The notes below the pieces were generated by a model. That model was given only the letters and a program-made list of their open reading frames with translations. It was not told where the DNA came from and did no database searches. A stretch of DNA of 14,704 nt from Propionibacterium sp. (lineage in GTDB: Bacteria; Actinomycetota; Actinomycetes; Actinomycetales; Actinomycetaceae): contig JAKECL010000012.1 of assembly GCA_030460725.1 (NCBI GenBank), forward strand, positions 1 to 14,704. Direction: 5' to 3'. Position numbers and translations under genes: made by a program. This document shows positions 1 through 6,962 of this stretch, piece after piece. Positions within the stretch are counted from its first letter, which is position 1; every line of letters begins with the position of its first letter.

Positions 1-27
1 CGGTCCCGACTCACGACGACACTCCTG

Positions 28-40
28 CTGACAGTGTCAG
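28..40 (-). repeat. Short dyad at the end of the sugar operon
   Basis: CTGACA-G-TGTCAG is a 13-bp perfect dyad that spans the MalG-type stop codon. It could be part of a weak terminator or a protein site, but there is no T-run and the sequence to the left is cut by the window edge. Nothing else is seen in bases 1-36. Confidence 0.25.
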
Positions 41-891
41 GACTTCACGCCTCCCGCTGCCAACCCGGCCACGATCCGACGCTGGAAGAAGAGCACCAGC
101 AGGATCAACGGGATCGTCACGACGATGCCCGCGGCCATCTGGGAACCGTAGGGGGTCTCGAACTGGGAGGCTCCTCCGAACTTGGACAGGGCCACCGGGG
201 CCGTCTGCATGGTCGGGTTGTTCACCATGGTGGAGGCGATGAGGAACTCGTTCCACGCATTGATGAAGACGATGATCGCGGTGGTGAAGATACCCGGTGC
301 CGCCAGCGGCAGGATCACCTTGCGGAACGCCTGCCATGGCGTGCACCCGTCGACCATCGCAGCCTGCTCCAGCTCACGGGGCATCTGGCGGAAGAAGGTG
401 TTGAGGTTCCACACCGCCAGCGGCAGGGCGAAGGAGAGGTAGGGGACGATGAGCGCCTGGTAGGTGTTGATCCAGTTCCAGTCCGTGAACAGGCGCAGGA
501 GCGGCACGATGATGGCCACCAGCGGGAACATCGAGGTCGCGATGACCAGCGTCAGCAGGAGTCCCTTGCCGGGGAACTCCAGCCGGGCCAGCGCATAGGC
601 CGCGAAGGTGGCGACCACCAGGGACACCAGCGTCGTCACCAGGGAGACGATCGCGGAGTTCACCAGTGCCTGACCGAATCCGCGGCCGGGGTCGAACACC
701 GCGCCGAAGTTCTCGAAGGAGACCACGCCCGGCCACCAACTGGTCTCGAAGATGTCCTGGGGTCGCCTCAGGGAGGAGACCAGCATCCAGTAGAAGGGAG
801 CGAGGCAGTAGATGAGGATCAGACCGATACCGAGCACCGAACCGACATTGCCCAGGATGAGACGCCTGGGGGACTCCGACTTCGCGCTCAT
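37..891 (-). CDS. Carbohydrate ABC transporter permease, MalG type (CUT1 family)
   Basis: Inner-membrane subunit of a binding-protein-dependent sugar importer; it forms the channel with the MalF-type partner encoded just upstream. The 284-residue product has about six hydrophobic segments (near 12-35, 76-100, 110-133, 142-162, 200-220, 250-270). The EAA loop that docks on the ATPase lies near residues 174-202 (EQAAMVDG...LPLAAPG). Length is normal for MalG-type permeases. The ATG at 891-889 overlaps the TGA of the MalF-type gene (ATGA), and AAGGAG lies 7 nt before it (899-904), so start and translational coupling are clear. The substrate cannot be read from this subunit. The stop codon sits in a short dyad (28-40), and no further gene can be seen to its left. 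Confidence 0.95.
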   Translation of the reverse strand: MSAKSESPRRLILGNVGSVLGIGLILIYCLAPFYWMLVSSLRRPQDIFETSWWPGVVSFENFGAVFDPGRGFGQALVNSAIVSLVTTLVSLVVATFAAYALARLEFPGKGLLLTLVIATSMFPLVAIIVPLLRLFTDWNWINTYQALIVPYLSFALPLAVWNLNTFFRQMPRELEQAAMVDGCTPWQAFRKVILPLAAPGIFTTAIIVFINAWNEFLIASTMVNNPTMQTAPVALSKFGGASQFETPYGSQMAAGIVVTIPLILLVLFFQRRIVAGLAAGGVKS

Positions 892-1985
892 GAACGTGCT
901 CCTTCACTGCCGGCAATGTCCTTGGCGAGCGCCCTCTCGGCCGCCAGGACCTCCTGGGGGGAAGCGGCAGTGGCGTCGCCCTCGTGACCTGTGGGTCGCT
1001 TCTTCCGTCTGCGGAACACCCTCAACTTGCCCGAGTTCCCGGAGTCGTCACCCGAACCGATGATGTCGGCACCGAGGAGCTTGATGAACGCGAAGGCGAT
1101 GATGAAGATGTAGAGGAACAGGACCATTGCGTAGGCCGCCGCCGATCCGTATCGGATGTTCGAGGCCTCGTCCTGGACCAGCATCGACAGGGTCTCCACG
1201 GAGGGCTTGCGCGCGCCGATGAGGATGTAGGGCAGGTCGTACATCCTCAGCGCGTCCAGGGAACGGAAGAGGACGGCGACGACCAGTGCCGGCTTGACCA
1301 GCGGCAGGGTGATCTGCGTGAAGCGCTTCCACACGCCGGCGCCGTCGATCTTCGCGGCCTCGTACACCTCGTCGGGGATGACCTGGAGTCCTGCCAGGGT
1401 CAGCAGTCCGATGAAGGGAGCGGTCTTCCAGACGTCGGCGATGATGACGGCGAACTTGGCCGACCAGTCTCCCGCCGACCACAGGATCTGGGTGCCCAGC
1501 AGGGCGTTGGCGGCACCGTGCGCGTCGAAGATCCACTTCCACAACACGGCGGACACCGCGGTGGGGACGGCCCAGGGAATGAGGATCGCAGCGCGCACGA
1601 CTCCTCGGCCACGCATCGCCTTGTGCATGATCAGGGCCATGATCACACCCAGGAAGGTCTCCACGACCACGGTCACGACCCCGAAGAGGGTGGTGTTCCA
1701 GGCAGCGTTCCAGAACCGGGCACCGTTGGAGGTGAAGATCGTCGCGTAGTTGTCGAACCAGACGAACGGCGGTGTGTCTGAGTAGAAACCATCGTCGTTC
1801 ATCCCCGCGACTCCGAAGAAGGAGTCCCTGATCGCCATCAGGACGGGGAAGACGATGACCACCACGATGACCAGGACCGTGGGGAGGACCAGCAGGACAC
1901 CGGTGCGGTGTTCCTGGGCCACACGCTTGGAGAATCCGTGCCTCTCGTGGGGCTTCAGGGCCGCCACAGCAGGTGAAGTTGACAC
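888..1985 (-). CDS. Carbohydrate ABC transporter permease, MalF type (CUT1 family)
   Basis: Second channel-forming subunit of the sugar importer. The 365-residue product has a first membrane segment near 28-52, further hydrophobic segments to about residue 303, and an EAA loop near 207-235 (YEAAKIDGAGVWKRF...LP). The GTG start at 1985 has an AAAGGAAG ribosome-binding site 8 nt upstream (1994-2001), which supports it. After the last membrane helix there is an unusual charged tail of about 60 residues (306-365), with a basic patch RRRKKR near 325-330 and then an Ala/Glu-rich stretch; most MalF-type permeases end near the last helix. It follows the binding-protein gene after a strong hairpin and overlaps the MalG-type gene by 4 bases. 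Confidence 0.95.
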   Translation of the reverse strand: MSTSPAVAALKPHERHGFSKRVAQEHRTGVLLVLPTVLVIVVVIVFPVLMAIRDSFFGVAGMNDDGFYSDTPPFVWFDNYATIFTSNGARFWNAAWNTTLFGVVTVVVETFLGVIMALIMHKAMRGRGVVRAAILIPWAVPTAVSAVLWKWIFDAHGAANALLGTQILWSAGDWSAKFAVIIADVWKTAPFIGLLTLAGLQVIPDEVYEAAKIDGAGVWKRFTQITLPLVKPALVVAVLFRSLDALRMYDLPYILIGARKPSVETLSMLVQDEASNIRYGSAAAYAMVLFLYIFIIAFAFIKLLGADIIGSGDDSGNSGKLRVFRRRKKRPTGHEGDATAASPQEVLAAERALAKDIAGSEGARS

Positions 1986-2013
1986 GACACTCGCTTCCTT
2001 TCAGTCACCCGTG

Positions 2014-2056
2014 GGTGGGGCGCCGCGCGACGTGCACAGGTGCACGGCGCCCCACC
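2014..2056 (-). promoter_or_regulatory. Intercistronic hairpin between binding-protein and permease genes
   Basis: A perfect 12-bp inverted repeat: 2014-2025 (GGTGGGGCGCCG) pairs with 2045-2056. The 19-nt loop contains a smaller self-complementary pair of GTGCAC copies (2032-2037 and 2040-2045). It starts 15 nt after the binding-protein stop codon and has no U-tract after it. The position suggests partial termination or protection of the upstream mRNA from 3' decay, which gives more binding protein than permease; this is known for malE-malF in enterobacteria. The structure is seen; the role is inferred. Confidence 0.7.
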
Positions 2057-2071
2057 TCCAGCGGATCGGGA

Positions 2072-3391
2072 TCAGTTGCCCGTTCCGAGGGCGCCGAGCT
2101 TCTCGTCCAGCGCCTTCAGGGCGTCGGCGGGTGTCGTCTGGCCCTGGAGGACCGGCCACAGCGAGTCCTGGATGGCCGCGGTGGTGTCGCCGTACTGAAC
2201 CGCGCGGGGGCGAGGCACGGCGTTCTTGATGGACTCCTCGAGGGCCGGGAGGTACGGGAAGTCCTTGATGTTGGCCTCGTCCTCGTAGAGCTCCGTCCAT
2301 GCGGGGGCCAGGGAGGCCTCCTTCAGCTGGAGCTGCTGCTGGGGACCGTCGGTGTACCACTTGACGAACTCCAGGGCACTGGCCTTGTTCTGGCAGTAGC
2401 TGGAGATGCCGAGGTTGTGGCCACCCAGGGAGGACACCCCGGGCTTGCCGTCGACCGAGGGGAGGGCGGTGAAGCCGAAGGCATCGTCACCGATGGCCTT
2501 CTGGGTCAGGGAGTACTGGTACGGCCAGTTGCGGTAGAAGAGCACGCGTCCGGCCTCGAACGCCGCACGGCCCTCCTCCTCCTTGTACGTCAACGCCTCC
2601 TGGGGGATGAAACCGGAGTCGAAGCCGTCGACCAGGCGCTGCAGTCCCTTCTCCGCCTCGGGCGAGGACGCGGCGGGCTTGAGGTCGGCGTCCAGGAAGA
2701 CACCTCCGGCAGTGTTGATCGCCTCCGCGGCGTTCACGGTGAAGCCCTCGTACTTGTAGAACTGGCCGGCGTAGCCACCGATGCTCGCGTACTCGGGGAG
2801 GGCCTTGACCTTCTCCCAGGCCGCCTCCATGTCCTCCCAGCTCGTCGGTGCCTCGGTGACACCGGCCTTGGCCAGGATGTCCTTGCGGTAGTAGAGCAGA
2901 CCACCGTCGGAGGAGGCGGGGATGGCGAAGACCTTGTCGCGGTAGGTTCCGGTCTCCCACACGGGGGCGAGGAACTTCTCCTTGGGGAACTCCGACTCGG
3001 GGATCTCGTCGATCCACCCGCGTGCGGCGAACTCCGGCACCCAGATGTTGTCCACCGACATGACGCAGTAGGCGTCGGACTTGGTCTGGGCGTTGTTGAT
3101 CATGGCCTGACGCTGCTGATCGGCCTCGGTGGAGAGCTCGATCATGGTGACCTTCTCGTCGGGGTGGGCCTCGTTCCACTGGTCGAGCATCGGCTGGATG
3201 GTCCCGGCATTGTCCTTGCCCTGGACGTATGTGAAGGGCCCCTTGCCCTCGAAGCCCTTGGCCGCACCCCCACCTGAGGTGCCCGACTCCCCGGACTGGT
3301 CTCCACCACCCCCGCCGCAGGCTGTCAGGACCATGGCTGCTGCGGCCAGGGATGCACCCACCACAGTGACTGTGCGCTTGGACGTTCGCAT
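2072..3391 (-). CDS. Sugar ABC transporter substrate-binding lipoprotein (family 1)
   Basis: Extracellular sugar-binding lipoprotein that delivers substrate to the MalF/MalG-type permeases. The chosen ATG at 3391 gives 439 residues starting MRTSKRT, a typical lipoprotein signal: basic N-terminus, hydrophobic stretch 8-22, lipobox L22-T23-A24-C25, then a Gly-rich linker. A GGAGG ribosome-binding site lies 4 nt upstream. The frame stays open upstream to 3631, but that extension runs through the promoter and gives no signal peptide. The mature part looks like a family 1 (MalE-like) binding protein, for example SSDGGLLYYRKDIL and a central FYRNWPY motif. The RNWPY region reminds me of trehalose/maltose binders such as LpqY and ThuE, but the ligand remains a guess. 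It is first in the operon, under a LacI-type operator. Confidence 0.95.
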   Translation of the reverse strand: MRTSKRTVTVVGASLAAAAMVLTACGGGGGDQSGESGTSGGGAAKGFEGKGPFTYVQGKDNAGTIQPMLDQWNEAHPDEKVTMIELSTEADQQRQAMINNAQTKSDAYCVMSVDNIWVPEFAARGWIDEIPESEFPKEKFLAPVWETGTYRDKVFAIPASSDGGLLYYRKDILAKAGVTEAPTSWEDMEAAWEKVKALPEYASIGGYAGQFYKYEGFTVNAAEAINTAGGVFLDADLKPAASSPEAEKGLQRLVDGFDSGFIPQEALTYKEEEGRAAFEAGRVLFYRNWPYQYSLTQKAIGDDAFGFTALPSVDGKPGVSSLGGHNLGISSYCQNKASALEFVKWYTDGPQQQLQLKEASLAPAWTELYEDEANIKDFPYLPALEESIKNAVPRPRAVQYGDTTAAIQDSLWPVLQGQTTPADALKALDEKLGALGTGN

Positions 3392-3451
3392 TGTGCCTCC
3401 ATCACTTCCTTGTGCTGGCGCATCACGTGGGACACGTGGCGCTCGACACCG

Positions 3452-3480
3452 AATGTAAGCGTTTGCAGACGAAGGGTCAA
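3452..3480 (-). promoter_or_regulatory. Promoter of the sugar transport operon
   Basis: On the minus strand there is a -35 hexamer TTGACC (3480-3475), a 17-bp spacer, and a -10 hexamer TACATT (3457-3452). Transcription would start near 3445, giving a leader of about 55 nt before the ATG at 3391. This is close to the sigma-70-type consensus and is the best promoter in the window. The LacI-type operator lies inside it. Confidence 0.75.
3454..3467. promoter_or_regulatory. LacI-family operator (TGTAAGCGTTTGCA)
   Basis: A near-perfect 14-bp palindrome with the central CG pair typical of LacI/GalR-family operators; only two of seven symmetric pairs mismatch. It overlaps the -10 box and part of the spacer of the sugar-operon promoter, so a bound repressor should block RNA polymerase. 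The natural candidate is the LacI-family protein encoded immediately upstream (3580-4584). The site also resembles catabolite-response (cre) elements, so a global regulator of the same family is an alternative. Confidence 0.8.
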
Positions 3481-3579
3481 GCGCGGACCGTCTCAATTGG
3501 GTAACAGCGCGGGTCCTGCTGCACTGCAGGTCATGACCCTGTGGCGTGGGTGGTGGTGGGACCCCGGGGGGATCGACTC

Positions 3580-4584
3580 TCAGCGTGGCACGGACGTGGT
3601 GTGCCCGGGCCGAAGACTGCCGTGGACCCACTGCGTCCCCGAGACGGCACCACCGGAGATCATACGGGCCAAGGAGTCCGCACCCATGCGGCCCTGCAGC
3701 CCCGGGTCCTGGACGACGGTGGTCAGGGGCAGCAGCTCGGCAGGGTACTCCCCGTCGACGCCGATCACCGAGACGTCACCGGGGACCCCGAGCCCGCGTT
3801 CCTCCAGGGCGCGGATCGCTCCCGCCGCGATGCAGTCCGCCGCGGCGAAGACCGCGGTCACGTCGGGGCGACGGTTGAGCAACTCCATCATGGCGTCGTG
3901 GCCGCCCCCGATGTCGAAGTAGGAGTGCTCGACCAGGTCGGGATCGGGGTCCTGGCCCGCCTCCAGCATTGCCTGGCGCCAACCCTCCAGACGCGCCCCG
4001 GCGGGCATCGAGGGGGCGACCTCGTCCAGGGCGCCGGTGATGTGCCCGATGACCGTGTGCCCCAGCTCCAGCAGGTGCTGGGTGGCGATCAGACCGATCT
4101 CGACATCGTCGACACTGATGGAGGCCAGGGGCGGGTTCGCATTGCCCACCAGCACCACCGGCACGCCCAGGCTCTGCACACTCACGATCTCGGAGCCCAC
4201 CAGGGGCAGGGAGATGACCAGGACGCCGTCGACCCGCCTCCGCAACGGACCCACGTCGAGGTCGAGGTGGGGTTTGCCCCGCAGGTAGTCCACCGAATGC
4301 ACCAGCGTCGTGAACCCCTTGGACTGCAAGCGACGCTGGGCGCCCTCCAGCACTGCCGAGGGGTACCACTCGTCGAAGTCCGGCAGGATCAGCGCCACCA
4401 TGCCCGTGCGTCCGGTGGCCAGGGCCTGCGCGGAGGGAGAGACGACGTACCCCAGCTCCTCGGCCGCCGCCAGCACCTTGCGCCGGGACTGGTCGGAGAC
4501 GTTCGACATGCCACGCAACGCCCGCGAGACGGTCGCCGTCGAGACACCCGCCCGAGCCGCGACGTCATCGATCGTCGATCCCAT
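3580..4584 (-). CDS. LacI-family transcriptional regulator
   Basis: DNA-binding repressor that probably controls the adjacent sugar transport operon. The 334-residue product has the N-terminal LacI helix-turn-helix (residues 4-23: IDDVAARAGVSTATVSRAL), a hinge helix region (48-58, SPSAQALATGR), and a periplasmic-binding-protein-like effector domain from about residue 60. The C-terminal region contains the family-typical DVSVIGVDG. The ATG at 4584 puts the HTH at the usual distance from the N-terminus. Thirteen more codons are open upstream but add nothing family-like. A TACGCT box lies exactly 6 nt before the ATG, so the mRNA may be leaderless. The gene lies in the same direction as its presumed target operon, with 188 bp between. 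The effector sugar is unknown. Confidence 0.95.
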   Translation of the reverse strand: MGSTIDDVAARAGVSTATVSRALRGMSNVSDQSRRKVLAAAEELGYVVSPSAQALATGRTGMVALILPDFDEWYPSAVLEGAQRRLQSKGFTTLVHSVDYLRGKPHLDLDVGPLRRRVDGVLVISLPLVGSEIVSVQSLGVPVVLVGNANPPLASISVDDVEIGLIATQHLLELGHTVIGHITGALDEVAPSMPAGARLEGWRQAMLEAGQDPDPDLVEHSYFDIGGGHDAMMELLNRRPDVTAVFAAADCIAAGAIRALEERGLGVPGDVSVIGVDGEYPAELLPLTTVVQDPGLQGRMGADSLARMISGGAVSGTQWVHGSLRPGHTTSVPR

Positions 4585-4590
4585 GGCGCG

Positions 4591-4596
4591 AGCGTA
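4591..4596 (-). promoter_or_regulatory. Candidate leaderless -10 box of the lacI-type gene
   Basis: TACGCT on the minus strand ends 6 nt before the ATG at 4584, the spacing at which transcription would begin at or next to the start codon. No clear Shine-Dalgarno sequence and no good -35 box are seen. The gene also lies only 62 nt after the HAD gene, so read-through may contribute. Confidence 0.4.
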
Positions 4597-4646
4597 GCGC
4601 GCAGCCCGGCAGTGACGGAACAACGGGCCCGTCGAGCTGCTCCGCC

Positions 4647-5552
4647 TCAGCGCTCCAGGATGGCCCTCATCAGCGCTGCGGCACCGTCGTGCTCGACCGG
4701 ACCGGTGACGGCATCGGCGTGCACACGCACCTCCTGGGTCGCACCCCCCATGGCGACGCCGTGGTGGGCCCAGGACAGCATCGCGATGTCGTTCGTCCCG
4801 TCCCCCACCGACACGGTCCCCTCGTGGGGGATGTCGAGGCGTCGGGCCAACTCAGCCAGGCCGGAGGCCTTGGTCCGACCTCGTGGCCCCACATCGACCC
4901 ACGACGTCCACCCCACGGCGTACTCGTGCTCGCGTCCCAGGTGGGAGGCGGCGATGCGGTCGGCGAACTCCTCGCGCGCCATCCAGGGTGCGCGCCCCAC
5001 CAGCTTCGGCGTGGGTGTCCCGCGCAGACGCTCGACGGCGGAGACGGTCCCGGGTTCGGCCAACTCCCCCGCGGGGAAGGGCTGGGAGACCAGGAAGCCC
5101 CGGTGGGTCACCTCCACCCCCAGCAGGATGCCGGGCACGGAGGACTCGAGCTCGGTGATCGCCCCCGAGGGATCGAAGTGGTGCTCCACCAGCACCTCCA
5201 CATCCGTGTCCGCACGCGGCTCCCACCGGGCCAGGACCGCCCCGTTGGAGCACACGGACCACCCCCTCTGCGCCTGGAGGTAGCCGAGCACGGGGCGCAC
5301 GGAGTTCACCCCTCGTCCGGTCGCGATGACGACCGTGGCACCGGCTTCCACCAGGTCGCGGTAGGCCTGTCGCACCCGGGGGGAGGCGCCGTCGGGGCGC
5401 AGGAGCGTGCCGTCGACGTCCACCGCGACCATGACCTTGGACAGGTCTCGGGGCAGGTCCGCGGGCAGGTCGTGGCGTGCGGCCTCGACCATCTCCGGGA
5501 AGGGGACGAAGGGCACCCCCGAGGGTGGGGGCGTGAGGAGGGGTTGGCTCAC
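4647..5552 (-). CDS. HAD-superfamily hydrolase, Cof type
   Basis: Probable cytosolic phosphatase of the Cof/IIB group, which acts on sugar phosphates or similar small metabolites. HAD motifs are clear: motif I D45-V-D47-G-T, motif II VVIATGR near 74-80, motif III lysine K228, motif IV GDGTND at 250-255. A cap domain lies between motifs II and III. The substrate cannot be inferred. The GTG at 5552 lies 4 nt after the serS stop codon, so the gene is probably co-transcribed and coupled with serS, but no good ribosome-binding site is seen. Motif I normally lies within about 10 residues of the N-terminus; here it is preceded by a Pro-rich 40-residue extension, so a later start (Met21 or Met41) is possible. 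Confidence 0.9.
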   Translation of the reverse strand: MSQPLLTPPPSGVPFVPFPEMVEAARHDLPADLPRDLSKVMVAVDVDGTLLRPDGASPRVRQAYRDLVEAGATVVIATGRGVNSVRPVLGYLQAQRGWSVCSNGAVLARWEPRADTDVEVLVEHHFDPSGAITELESSVPGILLGVEVTHRGFLVSQPFPAGELAEPGTVSAVERLRGTPTPKLVGRAPWMAREEFADRIAASHLGREHEYAVGWTSWVDVGPRGRTKASGLAELARRLDIPHEGTVSVGDGTNDIAMLSWAHHGVAMGGATQEVRVHADAVTGPVEHDGAAALMRAILER

Positions 5553-5556
5553 CTGG

Positions 5557-6834
5557 TCACCGCAAGGTATCCATCACACTGAGCCCGCCCAGGTAGGGGC
5601 GCAGCGCCTGCGGGACACGTACGGAGCCGTCGGCCTGCTGGTGGTTCTCCAGCAGGGCCACGATCCACCGGGTGGTGGCGAGCGTGCCGTTCAGTGTGGC
5701 CACGGGGTGCATCTGCCCGTCCTCGCGACGTTCCCTGATCCCCAGACGGCGCGCCTGGAAGGTCGTGCAGTTCGAGGTCGAGGTGACCTCCATGTAACGC
5801 TCCTGGGTCGGCAGCCAGGCCTCGCAGTCGAACTTGCGGGCGGCGGAGGTGCCCAGGTCGCCGGCCGCGGTGTGGATGACGCGGTAGGGCAGCTCGACCT
5901 TGGCGAGCATCTCCTCCTCCCAGGCCAGGAAGCGGCGGTGCTCGTCCTCGGCATCCTCGGGTCGGCAGTAGGAGAACATCTCGACCTTGTTGAACTGGTG
6001 CACGCGGATGATGCCGCGGGTGTCCTTGCCCGCCGCCCCCGCCTCACGGCGGTAGCAGGTGGACCAGCCCAGGTAGTGGCGCGGCCCTGCGGACAGGTCC
6101 AGGATCTCCCCCATGTGGTACCCGGCCAGGGCCACTTCGGAGGTTCCCGTCAGGTAGAGGTCATCGGCAGGCAGGTAGTAGATCTCGTCGGAGTGCTCAT
6201 TGAGGAAGCCCGTACCCCCCATGACCTCGGGCGTGACCAGCGTCGGGGTGATCATCGGGGTGAAGCCCGCGGCAACGGCCTGGTCCATCGCCATGGTCAG
6301 CAGGGCCAGCTCGAGGCGCGCACCGATACCCGTCAGGTAGTAGAAGCGCGAGCCGGAGACCTTCGCCCCACGCTTGACATCGATGGCGCCGAGCCCCTCA
6401 CCCAGGGCCAGGTGGTCCAGGGGTGTGAATCCCTCCGCCGCGAAGTCACGACGCCCGGGCCCCTCGTGGCGCAGGACCACGAAGTCCTCCTCACCACCGG
6501 CGGGGACCCCGGGGGCGATGATGTTGGGCAGTGAACGCGCCAGGCGGTCGGCCTGGGCGTCGAGCTCATTGGAGCGGGCCTCGGCGGCTTTGACCTGCTC
6601 GGCGAGTTCCTTCGCCTGGGCCAGGACCGCGGGACGCTCCTGTGGGGTGGCCTTGCCGACGGAGCGGGAGACTTCCTTCTGGGAGGCGCGCAGGGACTCG
6701 AAGACCTGGAGGGCCTCGCGTCGGGCGGCATCCGCCTCGATGATCCGGTCGACCAGCTCGGGGTCGGCACCACGTGCCCTCTGTGAGGCACGGGCAGGTT
6801 CGGGGTCGTCTCGCAGTGCGCGCACATCGATCAT
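5557..6834 (-). CDS. serS: Seryl-tRNA synthetase
   Basis: Charges tRNA-Ser (and tRNA-Sec where present) with serine in the cytosol. The 425-residue product has normal length and layout: an N-terminal coiled-coil tRNA-binding arm (about 30-100, rich in Ala, Glu and Arg), then a class II catalytic core. Core motifs include the serine-binding TSE loop at 231-233, motif 2 near 257-286 (STCYRREAGAAGKDTRG...HQFNKVEMF) and motif 3 near 380-400 (LNGTLATTRWIVALLENHQ). The ATG at 6834 gives the usual MIDVRALRDDP start; frame extension upstream shows no family-like sequence. It is followed at once by the HAD phosphatase gene and is divergent from the lipid-kinase gene across 128 bp. Confidence 0.98.
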   Translation of the reverse strand: MIDVRALRDDPEPARASQRARGADPELVDRIIEADAARREALQVFESLRASQKEVSRSVGKATPQERPAVLAQAKELAEQVKAAEARSNELDAQADRLARSLPNIIAPGVPAGGEEDFVVLRHEGPGRRDFAAEGFTPLDHLALGEGLGAIDVKRGAKVSGSRFYYLTGIGARLELALLTMAMDQAVAAGFTPMITPTLVTPEVMGGTGFLNEHSDEIYYLPADDLYLTGTSEVALAGYHMGEILDLSAGPRHYLGWSTCYRREAGAAGKDTRGIIRVHQFNKVEMFSYCRPEDAEDEHRRFLAWEEEMLAKVELPYRVIHTAAGDLGTSAARKFDCEAWLPTQERYMEVTSTSNCTTFQARRLGIRERREDGQMHPVATLNGTLATTRWIVALLENHQQADGSVRVPQALRPYLGGLSVMDTLR

Positions 6835-6846
6835 GGGCTCATGGTA
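6831..6846 (-). promoter_or_regulatory. serS start region: leaderless -10 box or tiny upstream ORF
   Basis: TACCAT (6846-6841) ends 6 nt before the serS ATG (6834-6832), the spacing of a leaderless promoter. The same bases also contain a three-codon frame, ATG AGC CCA TGA (6842-6831), encoding Met-Ser-Pro, whose stop overlaps the serS start. There is no clear Shine-Dalgarno sequence. Only one of the two readings is likely to matter. I see no T-box structure in the 128-bp gap. Confidence 0.35.
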
Positions 6847-6950
6847 GTTCAGTGGACCAACGCCGCTGCGGCTCGGCCGTGGCCCGGGTCCCACACCGGC
6901 CCCGGCCCGTGGGTGCCGGGCCCACCACCACCCCGGACACCCGATGCCGA

Positions 6951-6956
6951 TAGGCT
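6951..6956 (+). promoter_or_regulatory. Candidate leaderless -10 box of the lipid-kinase gene
   Basis: TAGGCT ends 6 nt before the ATG at 6963 and no Shine-Dalgarno sequence precedes that ATG. A -35 box is not recognisable. The spacing matches the boxes before the lacI-type and serS genes. Confidence 0.35.
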
Positions 6957-6962
6957 CCTCAC

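Noticed and set aside
1973..3277. A 434-codon plus-strand open frame opposite the sugar-binding-protein gene
   Set aside because: The translation is Leu/Gly/Val-rich without motifs and it mirrors the codon bias of the real gene.
3511..3539. Nested inverted repeats (GGGTC/GACCC, CCTGC/GCAGG, palindrome GGTCATGACC) after the lacI-type gene
   Set aside because: Stems are only 5 bp and no T-run follows on the minus strand, so a terminator or operator call is too weak.
3392..3631. N-terminal extension of the sugar-binding protein to 3631
   Set aside because: It would cross the promoter and operator and bury the lipoprotein signal peptide that starts at 3391.
3541..5283. A 580-codon plus-strand open frame opposite the lacI-type and HAD genes
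   Set aside because: Low-complexity Arg/Gly/His-rich translation with no recognisable domain; the opposite strand has two well-supported genes.
6835..6962. T-box riboswitch before serS
   Set aside because: The gap is only 128 bp, has no T-box-like conserved sequence or antiterminator, and a -10-like box sits next to the ATG.
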